A DNA stretch of 64,000 nucleotides from the NCBI RefSeq assembly GCF_001028135.1, contig NZ_LDNM01000031.1:38487-102486 (forward strand). The letters are read 5' to 3'. A program made the position numbers and the translations under genes. The notes under the pieces are model-generated. The model was not told the origin of the DNA. It saw only the letters and a program-made list of their open reading frames with translations, and ran no database searches. Source of the stretch: Xenorhabdus griffiniae (GTDB lineage: Bacteria; Pseudomonadota; Gammaproteobacteria; Enterobacterales; Enterobacteriaceae). Below, piece after piece: positions 36,173 to 45,140 of the stretch. The first letter of the stretch is position 1. Every line of letters starts with the position of its first letter.

Positions 36173-36451
36173 TTCCCTATTTTGATGATCCGGGATATAA
36201 AAAATAACAGTATTAACCTTATTCGATTATCTGATAACAGTATCCATATATTGTTTAAATGAAATATATATGATTATAAATATATTTATGAGGGGTACTC
36301 TTATCCACCTGCTGCACGCTTTATCCAAACACTGCACAGGGGAGATATCGGGCGGCAGGAGAAGAAATTATGAATGTAATGGGCACCGTGGTAACGACGG
36401 ATAATTAGCCCTATCACAATCGGGTAATTCCACAAATCTACGTGTAGGTTA
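36173..36451. other. Gap between repeat A and the lipoprotein gene
   Basis: AT-rich 280 bases without a supported gene. A short Shine-Dalgarno-preceded frame (GCAGGAGAAGAAATTATG at about 36355) encodes only 12 codons and is not called. Confidence 0.4.
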
Positions 36452-37588
36452 TTATTTATTCAATAACAACTGTTTCTCATCTTCCCGTTGGGCATTTTCC
36501 GCCAGCCTTTTAAAATCTTTCACTGTCCAATATGGCTTTGGCACAGGCAGGTTTTTCATTTCATGGGTTGACCATAGCTGAAATTCCGCCAGTTTCTCTA
36601 ATGAGAAATGCTGATAATGCTCAGGCAGAGACAGGCGCAGGGCAAGGTGCTCTTTACCGAAAGGCATTAATGGGGAGCGGTTGTCCTGAATATCATAATT
36701 CCGATGCAGTACTAAAAACTTCTCAGGAATGCGTCGATAACTGTTCCACCATAAACCATCTACGCTATCAAATATCGCCTTTGTGCCTGACCGGGAATAA
36801 TCCCCGAGTTCATGCAAAGCCATCGGTAAGATCTTATCCACTGAGGTTGAGAACTGTGTCACAGAAGACGCGTGACCTGTCAGAATCAGTGTTAATGCTA
36901 ATCTTGCACCCAACAGGTTTGAATAGAGATCTTCTGGGGAAAAAGCCGAAATTTCCTCCGAAAAACCGGGGACTGATTGATAGCCATACCATTGCGCTAT
37001 TTCATGCCAGGCGGCAAGCTGAAAAGCGAATCTGGCAGCCAAATAGGCACTGAGTGTATAGCGTTCGGCAGGATCTTGCGGTGGCGTAAAAGCAAAAAAG
37101 TGAATTTTACGCGCGGCAAGTTCATTGTTCAGGGTTAATTGCCACTCTTGACCAAGATGAGCGTAAATCTGGCTAAACAGATAAAGCGTATAATCTGCGG
37201 TATCCCTGACATGGGAGATATCAATAAACCCTCCCTTGTGGGTATAGAGCAGACCCACTTTTTCAGCGCTTACCCCCAGCAAAGCGGCACTGGCACCGAT
37301 AACACTGTCATTGTAGTGATGCTTACCTAATTTTTGAGCTTCGACGATATTGTCGATGTCATAGAAGGGAATGGCAATATTCCAGAGTTGGGCTTTAAGA
37401 TTATAGCCGAAGGCACAGCAAGCCCTTAAACCTTCTGGCGGAGCCATAGGGGGCAATGCATCCCAATCTTGCTGTGATTGTTCATAGGTATCACTGACAA
37501 GGACAGGTTTTACCGGATCAACAGATTGGGGTTGGTTTTGGCATGCCAGCAGTAAAAAGCAGAGGCAGAGTGTAACGAATAATCTCAA
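36452..37588 (-). CDS. DUF4056-type lipoprotein
   Basis: 378 residues beginning at TTG 37588, which overlaps the stop of the upstream barrel gene (TTGA), suggesting translational coupling. The signal MRLFVTLCLCFLLLAC has a clear lipobox, so the product is a lipoprotein. The body resembles the DUF4056 family (from memory): GLRACCAFGYNLKAQL, an AAWHEIAQWYGY motif reminiscent of a metal site but not HExxH, and IPEKFLVLHRNYDI. Function unknown. It ends a three-gene minus-strand operon with two outer-membrane barrel proteins, so it may work at the outer membrane. Confidence 0.8.
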   Translation of the reverse strand: MRLFVTLCLCFLLLACQNQPQSVDPVKPVLVSDTYEQSQQDWDALPPMAPPEGLRACCAFGYNLKAQLWNIAIPFYDIDNIVEAQKLGKHHYNDSVIGASAALLGVSAEKVGLLYTHKGGFIDISHVRDTADYTLYLFSQIYAHLGQEWQLTLNNELAARKIHFFAFTPPQDPAERYTLSAYLAARFAFQLAAWHEIAQWYGYQSVPGFSEEISAFSPEDLYSNLLGARLALTLILTGHASSVTQFSTSVDKILPMALHELGDYSRSGTKAIFDSVDGLWWNSYRRIPEKFLVLHRNYDIQDNRSPLMPFGKEHLALRLSLPEHYQHFSLEKLAEFQLWSTHEMKNLPVPKPYWTVKDFKRLAENAQREDEKQLLLNK

Positions 37589-38736
37589 AACGCTTCCCCA
37601 ACCTGAAAATAGAACCCGGTACTGTCCTTACCGACACCAAAATCTAATCTGACATTCATGCGTGGTTTAAACTCGAAACGATAGCCAACACCAATAGAAG
37701 GAAGCCAATGCCTGGTTCCCAACCGTGAAGGGGAATCTCCCAACGTGCCGGTGCCTATCCAACCGACCACACCGTGGCGCCAGTCAAGTTTATGCCGTAA
37801 CTCTAACTGTGTTGTGAAGATATTGTTGTCACGATAACGTCCTTCATAATACCCGCGCATCCGCTGGCCGTTACCCAGCAGGGATAGCTGGTTCCACGGT
37901 ACATCACCTGCGCTGAAACGGGCATAGTTATCAAAGGCCAGGACTGTCTTTTCAGATAACGGATAATAGGTCGAGAATTGAAGCTGTGTGGTATGGAAAC
38001 GGTGATCACTGCCTAATTCTGGGGAAAAATAGCTATAAATGATCTCAAATGCCTGTCCGTGCCGAGCATTGGGCAAAAAATCCCGCGTATCATAACTGAA
38101 ATGGGCATTGACACCGGAACTTATCACAGAGCGACCCCCGACGGACTGGGCAAAATACCGTTTTGCTCCGATATCGGGATCACTGGCATTGACGGAAGAT
38201 AAATTCCAGCCTAATCCCACATAGGTGGCTTCAGTGATGCGATAGAGAAGCCGTGGATGAATCGCAAACTCCTGAGAACGGTACTTCTCTTTGTTGCTGT
38301 CATTTTTACCAGCACGATAACCTTGACCCCAATAGTAAGTTGGGGTGTTATTCAGTGTACCGGAAACAAATAACCGCCATTGGTCACTGGCAAGAAAATT
38401 GTAATTGGTAAAGTTCAGGCCAAACGCGCCGGTAGACGAACCAAAGCCACTGAGTCCCAATGAAGAAGTCTGGCTGGTGTGGTCTGAATGGTCAGGACGG
38501 TACAGACCGACCACAGCCACACCAATCCCCATCCCCATTTCAGGGGTGTAGAAAGGACCGGGCAATACGCCCCAGTCAATTTTTTTGCGCTCATCAAAAT
38601 GGTTGCTGCCGCCTAATTCGTTTAACCAACCATCCATTTTTTGCCGATCAGGCAGGATATCAGCGTGTGCGGATGAAAGGGTAAAAATAAGCAGGCTGGA
38701 AATAGCCAGCCTTTTCAGTGTTGCAAGGCCAAACAT
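37585..38736 (-). CDS. Omp85-type (BamA/TamA-like) outer-membrane barrel protein
   Basis: 383 residues with a signal peptide ending SSAHA. The body is a run of alternating amphipathic strands typical of the bacterial surface antigen (D15/Omp85) barrel: SGVNAHFSYDTRDFLPNARH, GQRMRGYYEGRYRDNN (the RGY motif of lid loop L6 in Omp85 barrels) and a final strand FYFQVGEAF ending in Phe. No POTRA domains fit in the ~60 residues before the barrel, so it is a POTRA-less Omp85-like protein (as in the patatin- or FplA-associated types). It overlaps both neighbours by about one codon or less. Confidence 0.85.
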   Translation of the reverse strand: MFGLATLKRLAISSLLIFTLSSAHADILPDRQKMDGWLNELGGSNHFDERKKIDWGVLPGPFYTPEMGMGIGVAVVGLYRPDHSDHTSQTSSLGLSGFGSSTGAFGLNFTNYNFLASDQWRLFVSGTLNNTPTYYWGQGYRAGKNDSNKEKYRSQEFAIHPRLLYRITEATYVGLGWNLSSVNASDPDIGAKRYFAQSVGGRSVISSGVNAHFSYDTRDFLPNARHGQAFEIIYSYFSPELGSDHRFHTTQLQFSTYYPLSEKTVLAFDNYARFSAGDVPWNQLSLLGNGQRMRGYYEGRYRDNNIFTTQLELRHKLDWRHGVVGWIGTGTLGDSPSRLGTRHWLPSIGVGYRFEFKPRMNVRLDFGVGKDSTGFYFQVGEAF

Positions 38737-39728
38737 TAAAAACGGAACTCACCGGAGATAAAGAAGCTGTTTCTGTTACCAAAACCGACTTCTGACAGAA
38801 TATTGAAATTACGGGTAATTTCAAAGCGTGCACCCACGGTATTGTTCCATTTATGGGCAAGGTGTTGTTTGACGTCGAATTTGATATCAGTCATATTTTT
38901 AATAAGCGCCATCCCTGTTTCGAGTTGAGGAGGTAAATTGAGGTTACTGACATCACCTCTAAAACGTTGAGTAATATCTTGATACATGGCACCCACCCAA
39001 ATTTGCGCTTTTGTATTTCCTTGACCAGCAAATAATGGTTCAAAAATAAATTCATAGCCAATTCGTGGAGTAATAACTAAGGCACTGATATCTCCATCCA
39101 AAATATCAAGATTAGTGCGGGTATAATTAGTATCCAATGTGGCAAAAAATTGGTTGTAACCACCCGCAAGGGTTATACCACCCCCGAAAGTTTTTCCTTT
39201 GAAATTCAAATCGAAAGGAATGTTTTTACCATACTCATGGTCATCAAAAATAGCAATATTATCTAAATTTGTTGTGGATTTGCCTTTGGTTGTTCCATAT
39301 ACACCATAAATGTTTAAGAAAGGCAGAATCCAGGAATCTAATTTCAGCAGATGGGACTCATTTTTTTCTCTTGTATCACCTGCTTTAACAATGATTTTGT
39401 CTTTCCAATTTTTACTTACAAGTGGGTTGGTAAATTCAAATTTAATGCTATCCACAACAACATCCTGACGCAGATTCATATAACCATAACTAGCACCAAA
39501 CGGTTCAGGCAGGTCGTAGCCTTTGGCGCGTGCTGCATCGCCCCAAATTGGCAGAATACGAGATTCAGACTTGGTAGTGCGGGATAAGCTACCGTCACTG
39601 TTCATCTGTGGAGCGCCAGATTCTGACACCGTTAATGAAAAAAGTGGGCGATCACTATCTGCATAGCCATAGGAGGTCGCCAGGCATAGCGTTGCTGCTA
39701 ACAATTTGCGCGTGTTAGTTAAGTTCAT
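38736..39728 (-). CDS. Predicted outer-membrane beta-barrel protein
   Basis: 330 residues. Signal peptide MNLTNTRKLLAATLCLATSYGYA, then a long stretch of predicted beta strands and a C-terminal strand ending FISGEFRF, the Phe-terminated outer-membrane insertion signal. I do not recognise the family; an early motif DLPEPFGASYGYMNLRQDV is distinctive. It is the first gene of the three-gene operon and overlaps the next start by one base (TAATG). A structural or transport role at the outer membrane is inferred from localisation only. Confidence 0.8.
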   Translation of the reverse strand: MNLTNTRKLLAATLCLATSYGYADSDRPLFSLTVSESGAPQMNSDGSLSRTTKSESRILPIWGDAARAKGYDLPEPFGASYGYMNLRQDVVVDSIKFEFTNPLVSKNWKDKIIVKAGDTREKNESHLLKLDSWILPFLNIYGVYGTTKGKSTTNLDNIAIFDDHEYGKNIPFDLNFKGKTFGGGITLAGGYNQFFATLDTNYTRTNLDILDGDISALVITPRIGYEFIFEPLFAGQGNTKAQIWVGAMYQDITQRFRGDVSNLNLPPQLETGMALIKNMTDIKFDVKQHLAHKWNNTVGARFEITRNFNILSEVGFGNRNSFFISGEFRF

Positions 39729-40113
39729 AAGTAAATTTGCTTCCTATTCTTGGTGTTTTTATGTGTATAAAATGAACAGATTAAGCCGGAAAGGCGCGTA
39801 GATTATCATAGCTCTTTTTGGCAATCATCAACGATTTATGCTTGTAGATGGAATATCGCACGATTTGGCATATTCGTTTGTTTTATCGTCAAATAGAGCG
39901 AGTTTTATCTCTCCAAAGTATTAGTAAAAATGATTAATTTATATTGAAATTATTTCCTGTATTGATTTTTATTTCGGTTACCTAAAATAAGAGGATAGCT
40001 TATAAAGGTTTTAATTTTATTTATTATTTATATGACTTATTACAATAAGTCATTGTTAAAAGACAATTGATAATTTTATTTTTGATCTGCTATTACCTTA
40101 TTTAATTAGTAGT
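39729..40113. other. Gap between the OMP operon and the cas remnant
   Basis: 385 AT-rich bases. I searched it for a cas2 frame on the minus strand, where cas2 should follow cas1, and saw none. It should hold the promoter of the outer-membrane operon. Confidence 0.55.
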
Positions 40114-40167
40114 TATACCAATCCAACTTCAAGATGCGTGTTATATTTCCCCGCTACGCGGGGAAAT
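40114..40167 (+). repeat. Palindromic dispersed repeat, copy B (truncated)
   Basis: Only the left half is present: TATACCAATCCAACTTCAAG, then GATGCGTGTTATATTTCCCC and the right arm of the central palindrome to GGGGAAAT. Homology ends there and cas1 coding sequence begins, so the last nine or so codons of the cas1 remnant are encoded by the repeat. The missing right half and the missing cas2 point to a deletion with one end inside the repeat. Confidence 0.85.
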
Positions 40168-40452
40168 TTCGCCCACTGCAAGGACTTCTTCAATCAAGGG
40201 AATAAGGCGTTTCAAAATTTTGTCTGTCCTGAATTTTTCACGACAAGCAATTCTGACTTGCCTGTCAGGAGCAGCTATTGGTGACAGCAACTTTAAACGC
40301 GCAAGGGAGCCGACGGGAATATGCATACGTTCACCGTTGACTTCATCAATCACAACAAACGCATTATCTTTGACATCAATACGTCCCATGCCAATAAAGA
40401 TCATTGAATTCCTGTCCTTGATGGGAATGGGTTTTAATGGAATAAATGCCAT
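40141..40452 (-). pseudogene. cas1: Internally deleted cas1 (type I-E), cas2 absent
   Basis: An open frame of 103 codons from ATG 40452. Residues 1-59 match the Cas1 N-domain (PLKPIPIKDRNSMIFIGMG; HIPVGSLARLKLL) and residues ~60-98 match the end of Cas1 (APDRQVRIACREKFRTDKIL; KRLIPLIEEVLAVGEI). About 200 central codons are missing in frame, including all three catalytic metal ligands (Glu141, His208, Asp221 in E. coli numbering). The last residues (SPRSGEI) come from dispersed repeat B. The start overlaps the cas6e stop as TAATG, the native arrangement. A spacer integrase cannot be made from this. Confidence 0.9.
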
Positions 40453-41126
40453 TACAGTGCCCTTATCAGCATTAACCCACAACCAAAGGATTTTGCCCTG
40501 CCAAATCCTTTCTGGTATTGCTCAAGGAAAAGTTCGCTATCTGACAAAGTGAGCACACCCTGAAAATCGACACTGGAAAATACCACTTTCTGGCCAGAGG
40601 CTTTAAAGCTGCGATGTTGAGTATAGCGTTCAACATCCGGGGGAAAATCAAAGCGAATACCCCAATTAGCCAGCCGTTTTTCATCTTGTATCCAGGTTTG
40701 GGCGGCTTGCATCATTACTGATTCAATGTCTCCTGAGCAACCAGAATGTCTTGCCTGACGCTTGGCATGCATCAATACATCATGGCGAAGTTGTTTGCCT
40801 GAATTTTTATCTGTGAGGCAGACAGTGGGGTTCGTGCGGAGTTTAAACGCCAGTTTTTGTCCATTATGTAATTGAGGGGCAAAAGATCTGGTCTGAATCT
40901 GGAACCGCGGGGAATTGGCTATCGGTGTGGTCGTGGACAACACAAGAAATTCAGGTCTGCCACTTAAGCTCATCTCTTGCCTGAAAAGGAAATTGCGCGC
41001 TTCCTGCCCCGTAAACAATTGCCACAAGAGTTGGTGGGAAGCATAGACATCATTTTTCGTCTGTTTTCGTGATGGTGCTTGTATAGGGTAAGCAAAAGGG
41101 TGCAAGGTGACTTTAGACAGATACAT
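40452..41126 (-). CDS. cas6e: Cas6e, CRISPR RNA endoribonuclease
   Basis: 224 residues from ATG 41126 (MYLSKVTL), which has no need of the in-frame upstream start at 41213. It overlaps cas5e by 14 bases. Conserved features are the probable active-site His31 in YASHQLLWQLF, the double RRM-like fold and the C-terminal glycine-rich loop GFGRAKSFGCGLM. It cleaves the repeat hairpin and stays on the crRNA 3' end. The array repeat in this window keeps a 6-bp stem (CCCCGT/ACGGGG), a suitable substrate. Confidence 0.94.
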   Translation of the reverse strand: MYLSKVTLHPFAYPIQAPSRKQTKNDVYASHQLLWQLFTGQEARNFLFRQEMSLSGRPEFLVLSTTTPIANSPRFQIQTRSFAPQLHNGQKLAFKLRTNPTVCLTDKNSGKQLRHDVLMHAKRQARHSGCSGDIESVMMQAAQTWIQDEKRLANWGIRFDFPPDVERYTQHRSFKASGQKVVFSSVDFQGVLTLSDSELFLEQYQKGFGRAKSFGCGLMLIRAL

Positions 41127-41886
41127 GTGTTCCCTCCACGCCGGATAACTGGAACGATAGTTGGTGCATCGTGCGTTGTGTAAACTGCCAGCGGCTGCGT
41201 GATACTGGCTCATCCCAAAGTTGATGAGTCAGTATTGTCGTATCAGGGATCGTGATCTCGTCTTTATTTCCTTCCCAGAAATAACTCACGACATCATGAT
41301 TACGCTGCCAATAATAGTGATTGGCCTTTTCTGATTGATAAGGCAAGAGAGGAAAAGGCGTATCAAGGGCTGCTTTTAATGACGGATATTCTGTCAGTTG
41401 CGGCATCATCGGCAGTGCAAGAGGGCAGGATTTTCGCCCAAGACTCAGCGTAAAAACGGGTTTTAGCAGCGCATCACGCAGGGCAGAAAGGGGAAAACTG
41501 GCCTGTTCGGTCAATGAAATTGCGATAACCCACACGCCATCAGCAAGGTAATCGCGTGAAGACAGTACGGTGTTTAATTTAGATTTATCACGTAACTCAC
41601 TTTTACGGGTTGGGTGAGACTGTTTTTTCTCTTGCGAAGGAACCTGAGAGGTATGGTAATCCCGCATCAATAAACCGGAAACGATCTGTTTGATGGCAAT
41701 TTTGACACTCTGCTGCAATGCCATGAGTTGTGTTTCATCATCGCGCCGGATGCCCAGTGCTGCACCTAATAATCCCAGAATAGCCGAACGGGTTGGGTAA
41801 GTGCTGGTTGGCCGGTTTTCACCAACCGCCTCCACCCCCCAACTGGCTAGTGCTCCATATAAACGAAAGACCAAGTAAGTCTTCAT
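41113..41886 (-). CDS. cas5e: Cas5e, Cascade subunit
   Basis: 257 residues. The N-terminus MKTYLVFRLYGALASWGVEA followed by RPTSTYPTRSAILGLLGAAL is the Cas5e signature. Cas5e caps the 5' handle of the crRNA in Cascade. Somewhat longer than E. coli CasD (224). It starts 11 bases after cas7e and overlaps cas6e. Confidence 0.94.
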   Translation of the reverse strand: MKTYLVFRLYGALASWGVEAVGENRPTSTYPTRSAILGLLGAALGIRRDDETQLMALQQSVKIAIKQIVSGLLMRDYHTSQVPSQEKKQSHPTRKSELRDKSKLNTVLSSRDYLADGVWVIAISLTEQASFPLSALRDALLKPVFTLSLGRKSCPLALPMMPQLTEYPSLKAALDTPFPLLPYQSEKANHYYWQRNHDVVSYFWEGNKDEITIPDTTILTHQLWDEPVSRSRWQFTQRTMHQLSFQLSGVEGTHVSV

Positions 41887-41897
41887 ATTGGCCTCTT

Positions 41898-42935
41898 TTA
41901 TTCAGTAACGAATTGAAGTAGATCAGCAAAACAACCGTTACCCGTGACGGCGTTGATGCTATAGCGCGTGTCAGCACAAGCGCCATAAACGTTATCGAAG
42001 TTTTCTCTCTGATCTTCTAACGCTTTGATGGCATCGGTTGCCTGATCTTCGCTATCAATGGGTTTTAAGAACGCAACAGACAGGGAGCGAGGCTGATATT
42101 CTCCCTTTTCCGCCAACACATAGCTGGCATAGGCGCGGGAGCCGAAACTGTTTTGTTTGCCGGACGGGGCGATTTTAATCGCGGCTTCTGTCAGGGCGGC
42201 GATGGCTTGGTTCGCCAATGCTTCATTGCCGGACAGATTTTCGATTAACAAAGATTTATTAATGCAGATATAGCTGTAGAACAGTGCGGCGGCAAAGCCG
42301 GTTTCGCCAATATGAGCCGAACCGGAATCACTTTTGCCCGCATTGAGATCGTCTACAGCGGTAAAATAGTCATCTTCTACGGTAACACGGTGAACGCTGA
42401 TCGCATGGGCAACCTGACAGGCGGCTTCCACATTATAGGCAGGGCTGGATGCCAGCATACGGCCAAACAGGGCAATATCTACGGCTGTTTTTTCTCTGCT
42501 CAGCAGATTCAGCTCTTCTTTGGTTGGTGCGCGATTTTCGTCGATAAGTTTATCGGCCAAAGCAAAGGTAGCCTCTTTTTCTGCCGGGCTGATATGTGCC
42601 AGTTGTTCAATTTCCAGGGGTTCATCTTTTTTCTTTTTGCCAAAAACTTCCGCAATGGCAGAAGCCCATTCAGTAGCGTGTTTCTCTTTGACTCCCCCAT
42701 TAAGCAAGCGTTGATAAACCTGAAATCCAAAGCGCTTGGTACGAAAACCAAGGTGCTCTGCGAGGGTATCCTGAAACAGATCAGAGATGCGCCAGTGGCG
42801 TTTCAAACTTTGAGAACTCATTCTTAATCTCTCTGCTCCGCCCATTCTGGCGGTTTTAGGGCGTCCGAGATCGTCGCGGTTCAGGTTGGCTGGAGGGTAG
42901 GAAGTTAACAGATGTAGCTGAATAAATTGGCTCAT
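41898..42935 (-). CDS. cas7e: Cas7e, Cascade backbone subunit
   Basis: 345 residues with the Cas7e (Cse4/CasC) pattern: FIQLHLLTSYPPANLNRDDL, RPKTARMGGAERLRMSSQSLKR-type N-terminus, FGRMLASSPAYNVEAACQVA and GSRAYASYVLAEKG. Six copies build the helical backbone along the crRNA. RBS-like AAGGAA precedes the start; a 41-base gap separates it from cse2. Confidence 0.95.
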   Translation of the reverse strand: MSQFIQLHLLTSYPPANLNRDDLGRPKTARMGGAERLRMSSQSLKRHWRISDLFQDTLAEHLGFRTKRFGFQVYQRLLNGGVKEKHATEWASAIAEVFGKKKKDEPLEIEQLAHISPAEKEATFALADKLIDENRAPTKEELNLLSREKTAVDIALFGRMLASSPAYNVEAACQVAHAISVHRVTVEDDYFTAVDDLNAGKSDSGSAHIGETGFAAALFYSYICINKSLLIENLSGNEALANQAIAALTEAAIKIAPSGKQNSFGSRAYASYVLAEKGEYQPRSLSVAFLKPIDSEDQATDAIKALEDQRENFDNVYGACADTRYSINAVTGNGCFADLLQFVTE

Positions 42936-42976
42936 TTAAAATTCCTTATTAGATTAAAAGTGGTTAATTATTGGCG

Positions 42977-43528
42977 TTATTTAGCGGCCTTGTAGTAATC
43001 CATCGCCCATTGCACACAGAGGCGTTTATTGGCTCGATAGGCTCTTGGCTGGTGGTACTCTCTCAACCATTGTTCAATATCTTTGGCGAGAGATAACACG
43101 GAAACCTGGCCTTTCAGTTGTTGCAGGATGCGCCGCAAACGCATAATAAATTCATCAGGTGTTTTGGCCGCCTGCAATTGGGCAAAGCGATGTGTACTGA
43201 CAATCGGCTTGTCATTTTCGGTTTTGGTGCCAGCGGCAGTTGCCAGATTAGTGGTGGTGTTGGTTTTGACATACACCAGCGTGACGGCAATCATCGCCCA
43301 TCGCATAACAGTCTGTTGCTGAGCTTCTTTGATGATATCTTCAGGCAAACTGAACCATAATGCGCGAAAACCTTCGGTGAAAGTTACTGCCTCAATATCC
43401 TGGCAACGCTTTAATTCAGCTTTAAAGAGCGTGGGTGCAGGGGGGATATCTTTTTTCTTCAATTCTTCGGAGGATAAAAACATGCTTTCCCACCAGCGCA
43501 GTAAACGACCTTCATTTAGGTTATTCAT
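42977..43528 (-). CDS. cse2: Cse2 (CasB), Cascade small subunit
   Basis: 183 residues (E. coli 160), all-helical and basic, with the family features LRRILQQLKGQVSVLSLAKD and the C-terminal RLCVQWAMDYY. Two Cse2 copies stabilise the R-loop in Cascade. It overlaps cse1 by 8 bases, implying coupled translation. Confidence 0.92.
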   Translation of the reverse strand: MNNLNEGRLLRWWESMFLSSEELKKKDIPPAPTLFKAELKRCQDIEAVTFTEGFRALWFSLPEDIIKEAQQQTVMRWAMIAVTLVYVKTNTTTNLATAAGTKTENDKPIVSTHRFAQLQAAKTPDEFIMRLRRILQQLKGQVSVLSLAKDIEQWLREYHQPRAYRANKRLCVQWAMDYYKAAK

Positions 43529-45140
43529 TGATAATCTTTTCCTTCTTTTGGGTCTTGGATGGCTTAGTTTCTATATTGTGCTCTGTCATAAATGACTTGA
43601 TATCTTTAGAACCCATTAACCACTTGGTAAGAATTTGTCGTGCCTCGATTTTTTCGATGAGTTTTTGGGGATCGGTATCTTCTGACAGCACGAACTCATC
43701 AAAGAGATCAAAGCAGGTATTTCTGAGTTGGTAGAGCCAGGTTTTAGCGTCTTCGGTGGATAGGGAAGAGGCTTTATGCTGGCTGCTGACAATCTGTCGT
43801 ACAGCCTTAAAAAAGGCGGCCTGAGTGCGTTGATAGAAAGTCGCATCAATAAATGACATATCGCCTTTTATCTCATTCGGGCGACGGAACCACGCGCTTT
43901 TGATCTGGGTACGACACTGAGTTAATGCATTGGCAGAGAGGTTTTGTAGTGTTTTGACGCGCCGGAAAACAGCATCTTTCTTTTCAATCGGCATGGAAAA
44001 CAGAGGCAGGGTGGTGGAGTACCAACCGCGGGCTTTCATGTTGTCCATATCATAGCCAAAAACCCATAACCGTGGCGTGGAACTCTGTTCATCGGCAAAA
44101 TAATCATTGATCTGGTGAAAATGGTCGACAACCTGGGCTGCCTGTTGACCCTGTTTATCATCGGAAAAAATCAGGCTATCCCAGATCTTGTAGGTAACAC
44201 CACTAGGTTGCCCTTTGACAGAAAGGTGCTCTTCATCCGGTTTTTTCGGATTCCATCGATAGGGGGTTAGAGGATGTTGCCAGGTGCCAGAATAGTTGTT
44301 GCCATAGTTTTGGCTACGATAACTGGCAACGGATAGGTGAGTTGCCCGCCCCGTTAATTGGCAGATGGCGGGTTTATCCTCTATCTCCAGCCGGATTCGC
44401 CGTGGCATGGCCCAGTACATATGCAATTCATGGACATTATGTGCGTAAATTTCTGTCCCTGCGGTTTGGCTGATATGCGTTTTACCCAACCAGGGAAAAA
44501 CGTCTGAGCTATTGAGATCAGGATCTGGATAAGACCAACGTTCCCGATTAATGACATTAAGCCAAAGTTTTTGCCATAGCGAAGCATCCGGTTCTTGTGG
44601 CTGAATCAAGGTCGTTAGTGGGCCACCTCCCCGTAACCCGACACGATGTCCAACACCGCCGGCAGGAGCATTAATCTGTAATGTGAATAGTGCAATGGCG
44701 GCCATTTCAGGGGAGATCACGTCACATTGGTTGCGTTTAATAAAGTGATCAGTATTATCCTTCAATGTTTTTTCACCGGGTGATTCAATCAATAATCCTG
44801 AAATGTTGGAGGGTTTTCTTTCCGCTAACGAATCAAAATCCTGCATAAACAGAGGGCCATTCCCCGTCAGATTAAAAGCATGTTCTGCGCGATGAAATGC
44901 AGTCTGTAAGTCAGCTTGGGTAGGGGCTTGTTGATAAAATTCATACCATTCGTCTTCATCTTCAGGAGCAAAAACCGTTTGCAGCAAACCAATGGCTAAC
45001 TGGTAAGCGGCGCCCTGAAAATCAGCCCGTGGCAGGGAAAAATCGACAACGGCAGGATCGCCGATTGCCGTCAGCGGTAACTTTTTCTCACTACCATTTC
45101 TCATTCTAAAAGTCAGCCATGCGTCTTTGACGAGGTTCAT
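43521..45140 (-). CDS. cse1: Cse1 (Cas8e/CasA), Cascade large subunit
   Basis: 539 residues (E. coli 502). N-terminus NLVKDAWLTFRMRNGSEKKL; GGVGHRVGLRGGGPLTTLIQ is a conserved Cse1 block, and the C-terminal four-helix bundle follows. Cse1 recognises the PAM and recruits Cas3. Its ATG overlaps the cas3 stop (TAATG). Confidence 0.94.
   Translation of the reverse strand: MNLVKDAWLTFRMRNGSEKKLPLTAIGDPAVVDFSLPRADFQGAAYQLAIGLLQTVFAPEDEDEWYEFYQQAPTQADLQTAFHRAEHAFNLTGNGPLFMQDFDSLAERKPSNISGLLIESPGEKTLKDNTDHFIKRNQCDVISPEMAAIALFTLQINAPAGGVGHRVGLRGGGPLTTLIQPQEPDASLWQKLWLNVINRERWSYPDPDLNSSDVFPWLGKTHISQTAGTEIYAHNVHELHMYWAMPRRIRLEIEDKPAICQLTGRATHLSVASYRSQNYGNNYSGTWQHPLTPYRWNPKKPDEEHLSVKGQPSGVTYKIWDSLIFSDDKQGQQAAQVVDHFHQINDYFADEQSSTPRLWVFGYDMDNMKARGWYSTTLPLFSMPIEKKDAVFRRVKTLQNLSANALTQCRTQIKSAWFRRPNEIKGDMSFIDATFYQRTQAAFFKAVRQIVSSQHKASSLSTEDAKTWLYQLRNTCFDLFDEFVLSEDTDPQKLIEKIEARQILTKWLMGSKDIKSFMTEHNIETKPSKTQKKEKIINE

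Noticed and set aside
36355..36408. Short frame after a good Shine-Dalgarno sequence upstream of the lipoprotein gene
   Set aside because: Only 12 codons, no conserved pattern and no neighbour that needs a leader peptide.
39729..40113. Search for cas2 or a second CRISPR array downstream of cas1
   Set aside because: No frame resembling Cas2 and no copy of the repeat core TTATCCCCGTA in this gap.
40141..40482. Reading the 113-codon frame from 40482 as a novel small Cas protein
   Set aside because: The first ten codons lie inside cas6e and the rest aligns in two pieces to Cas1, so a deleted cas1 explains it.
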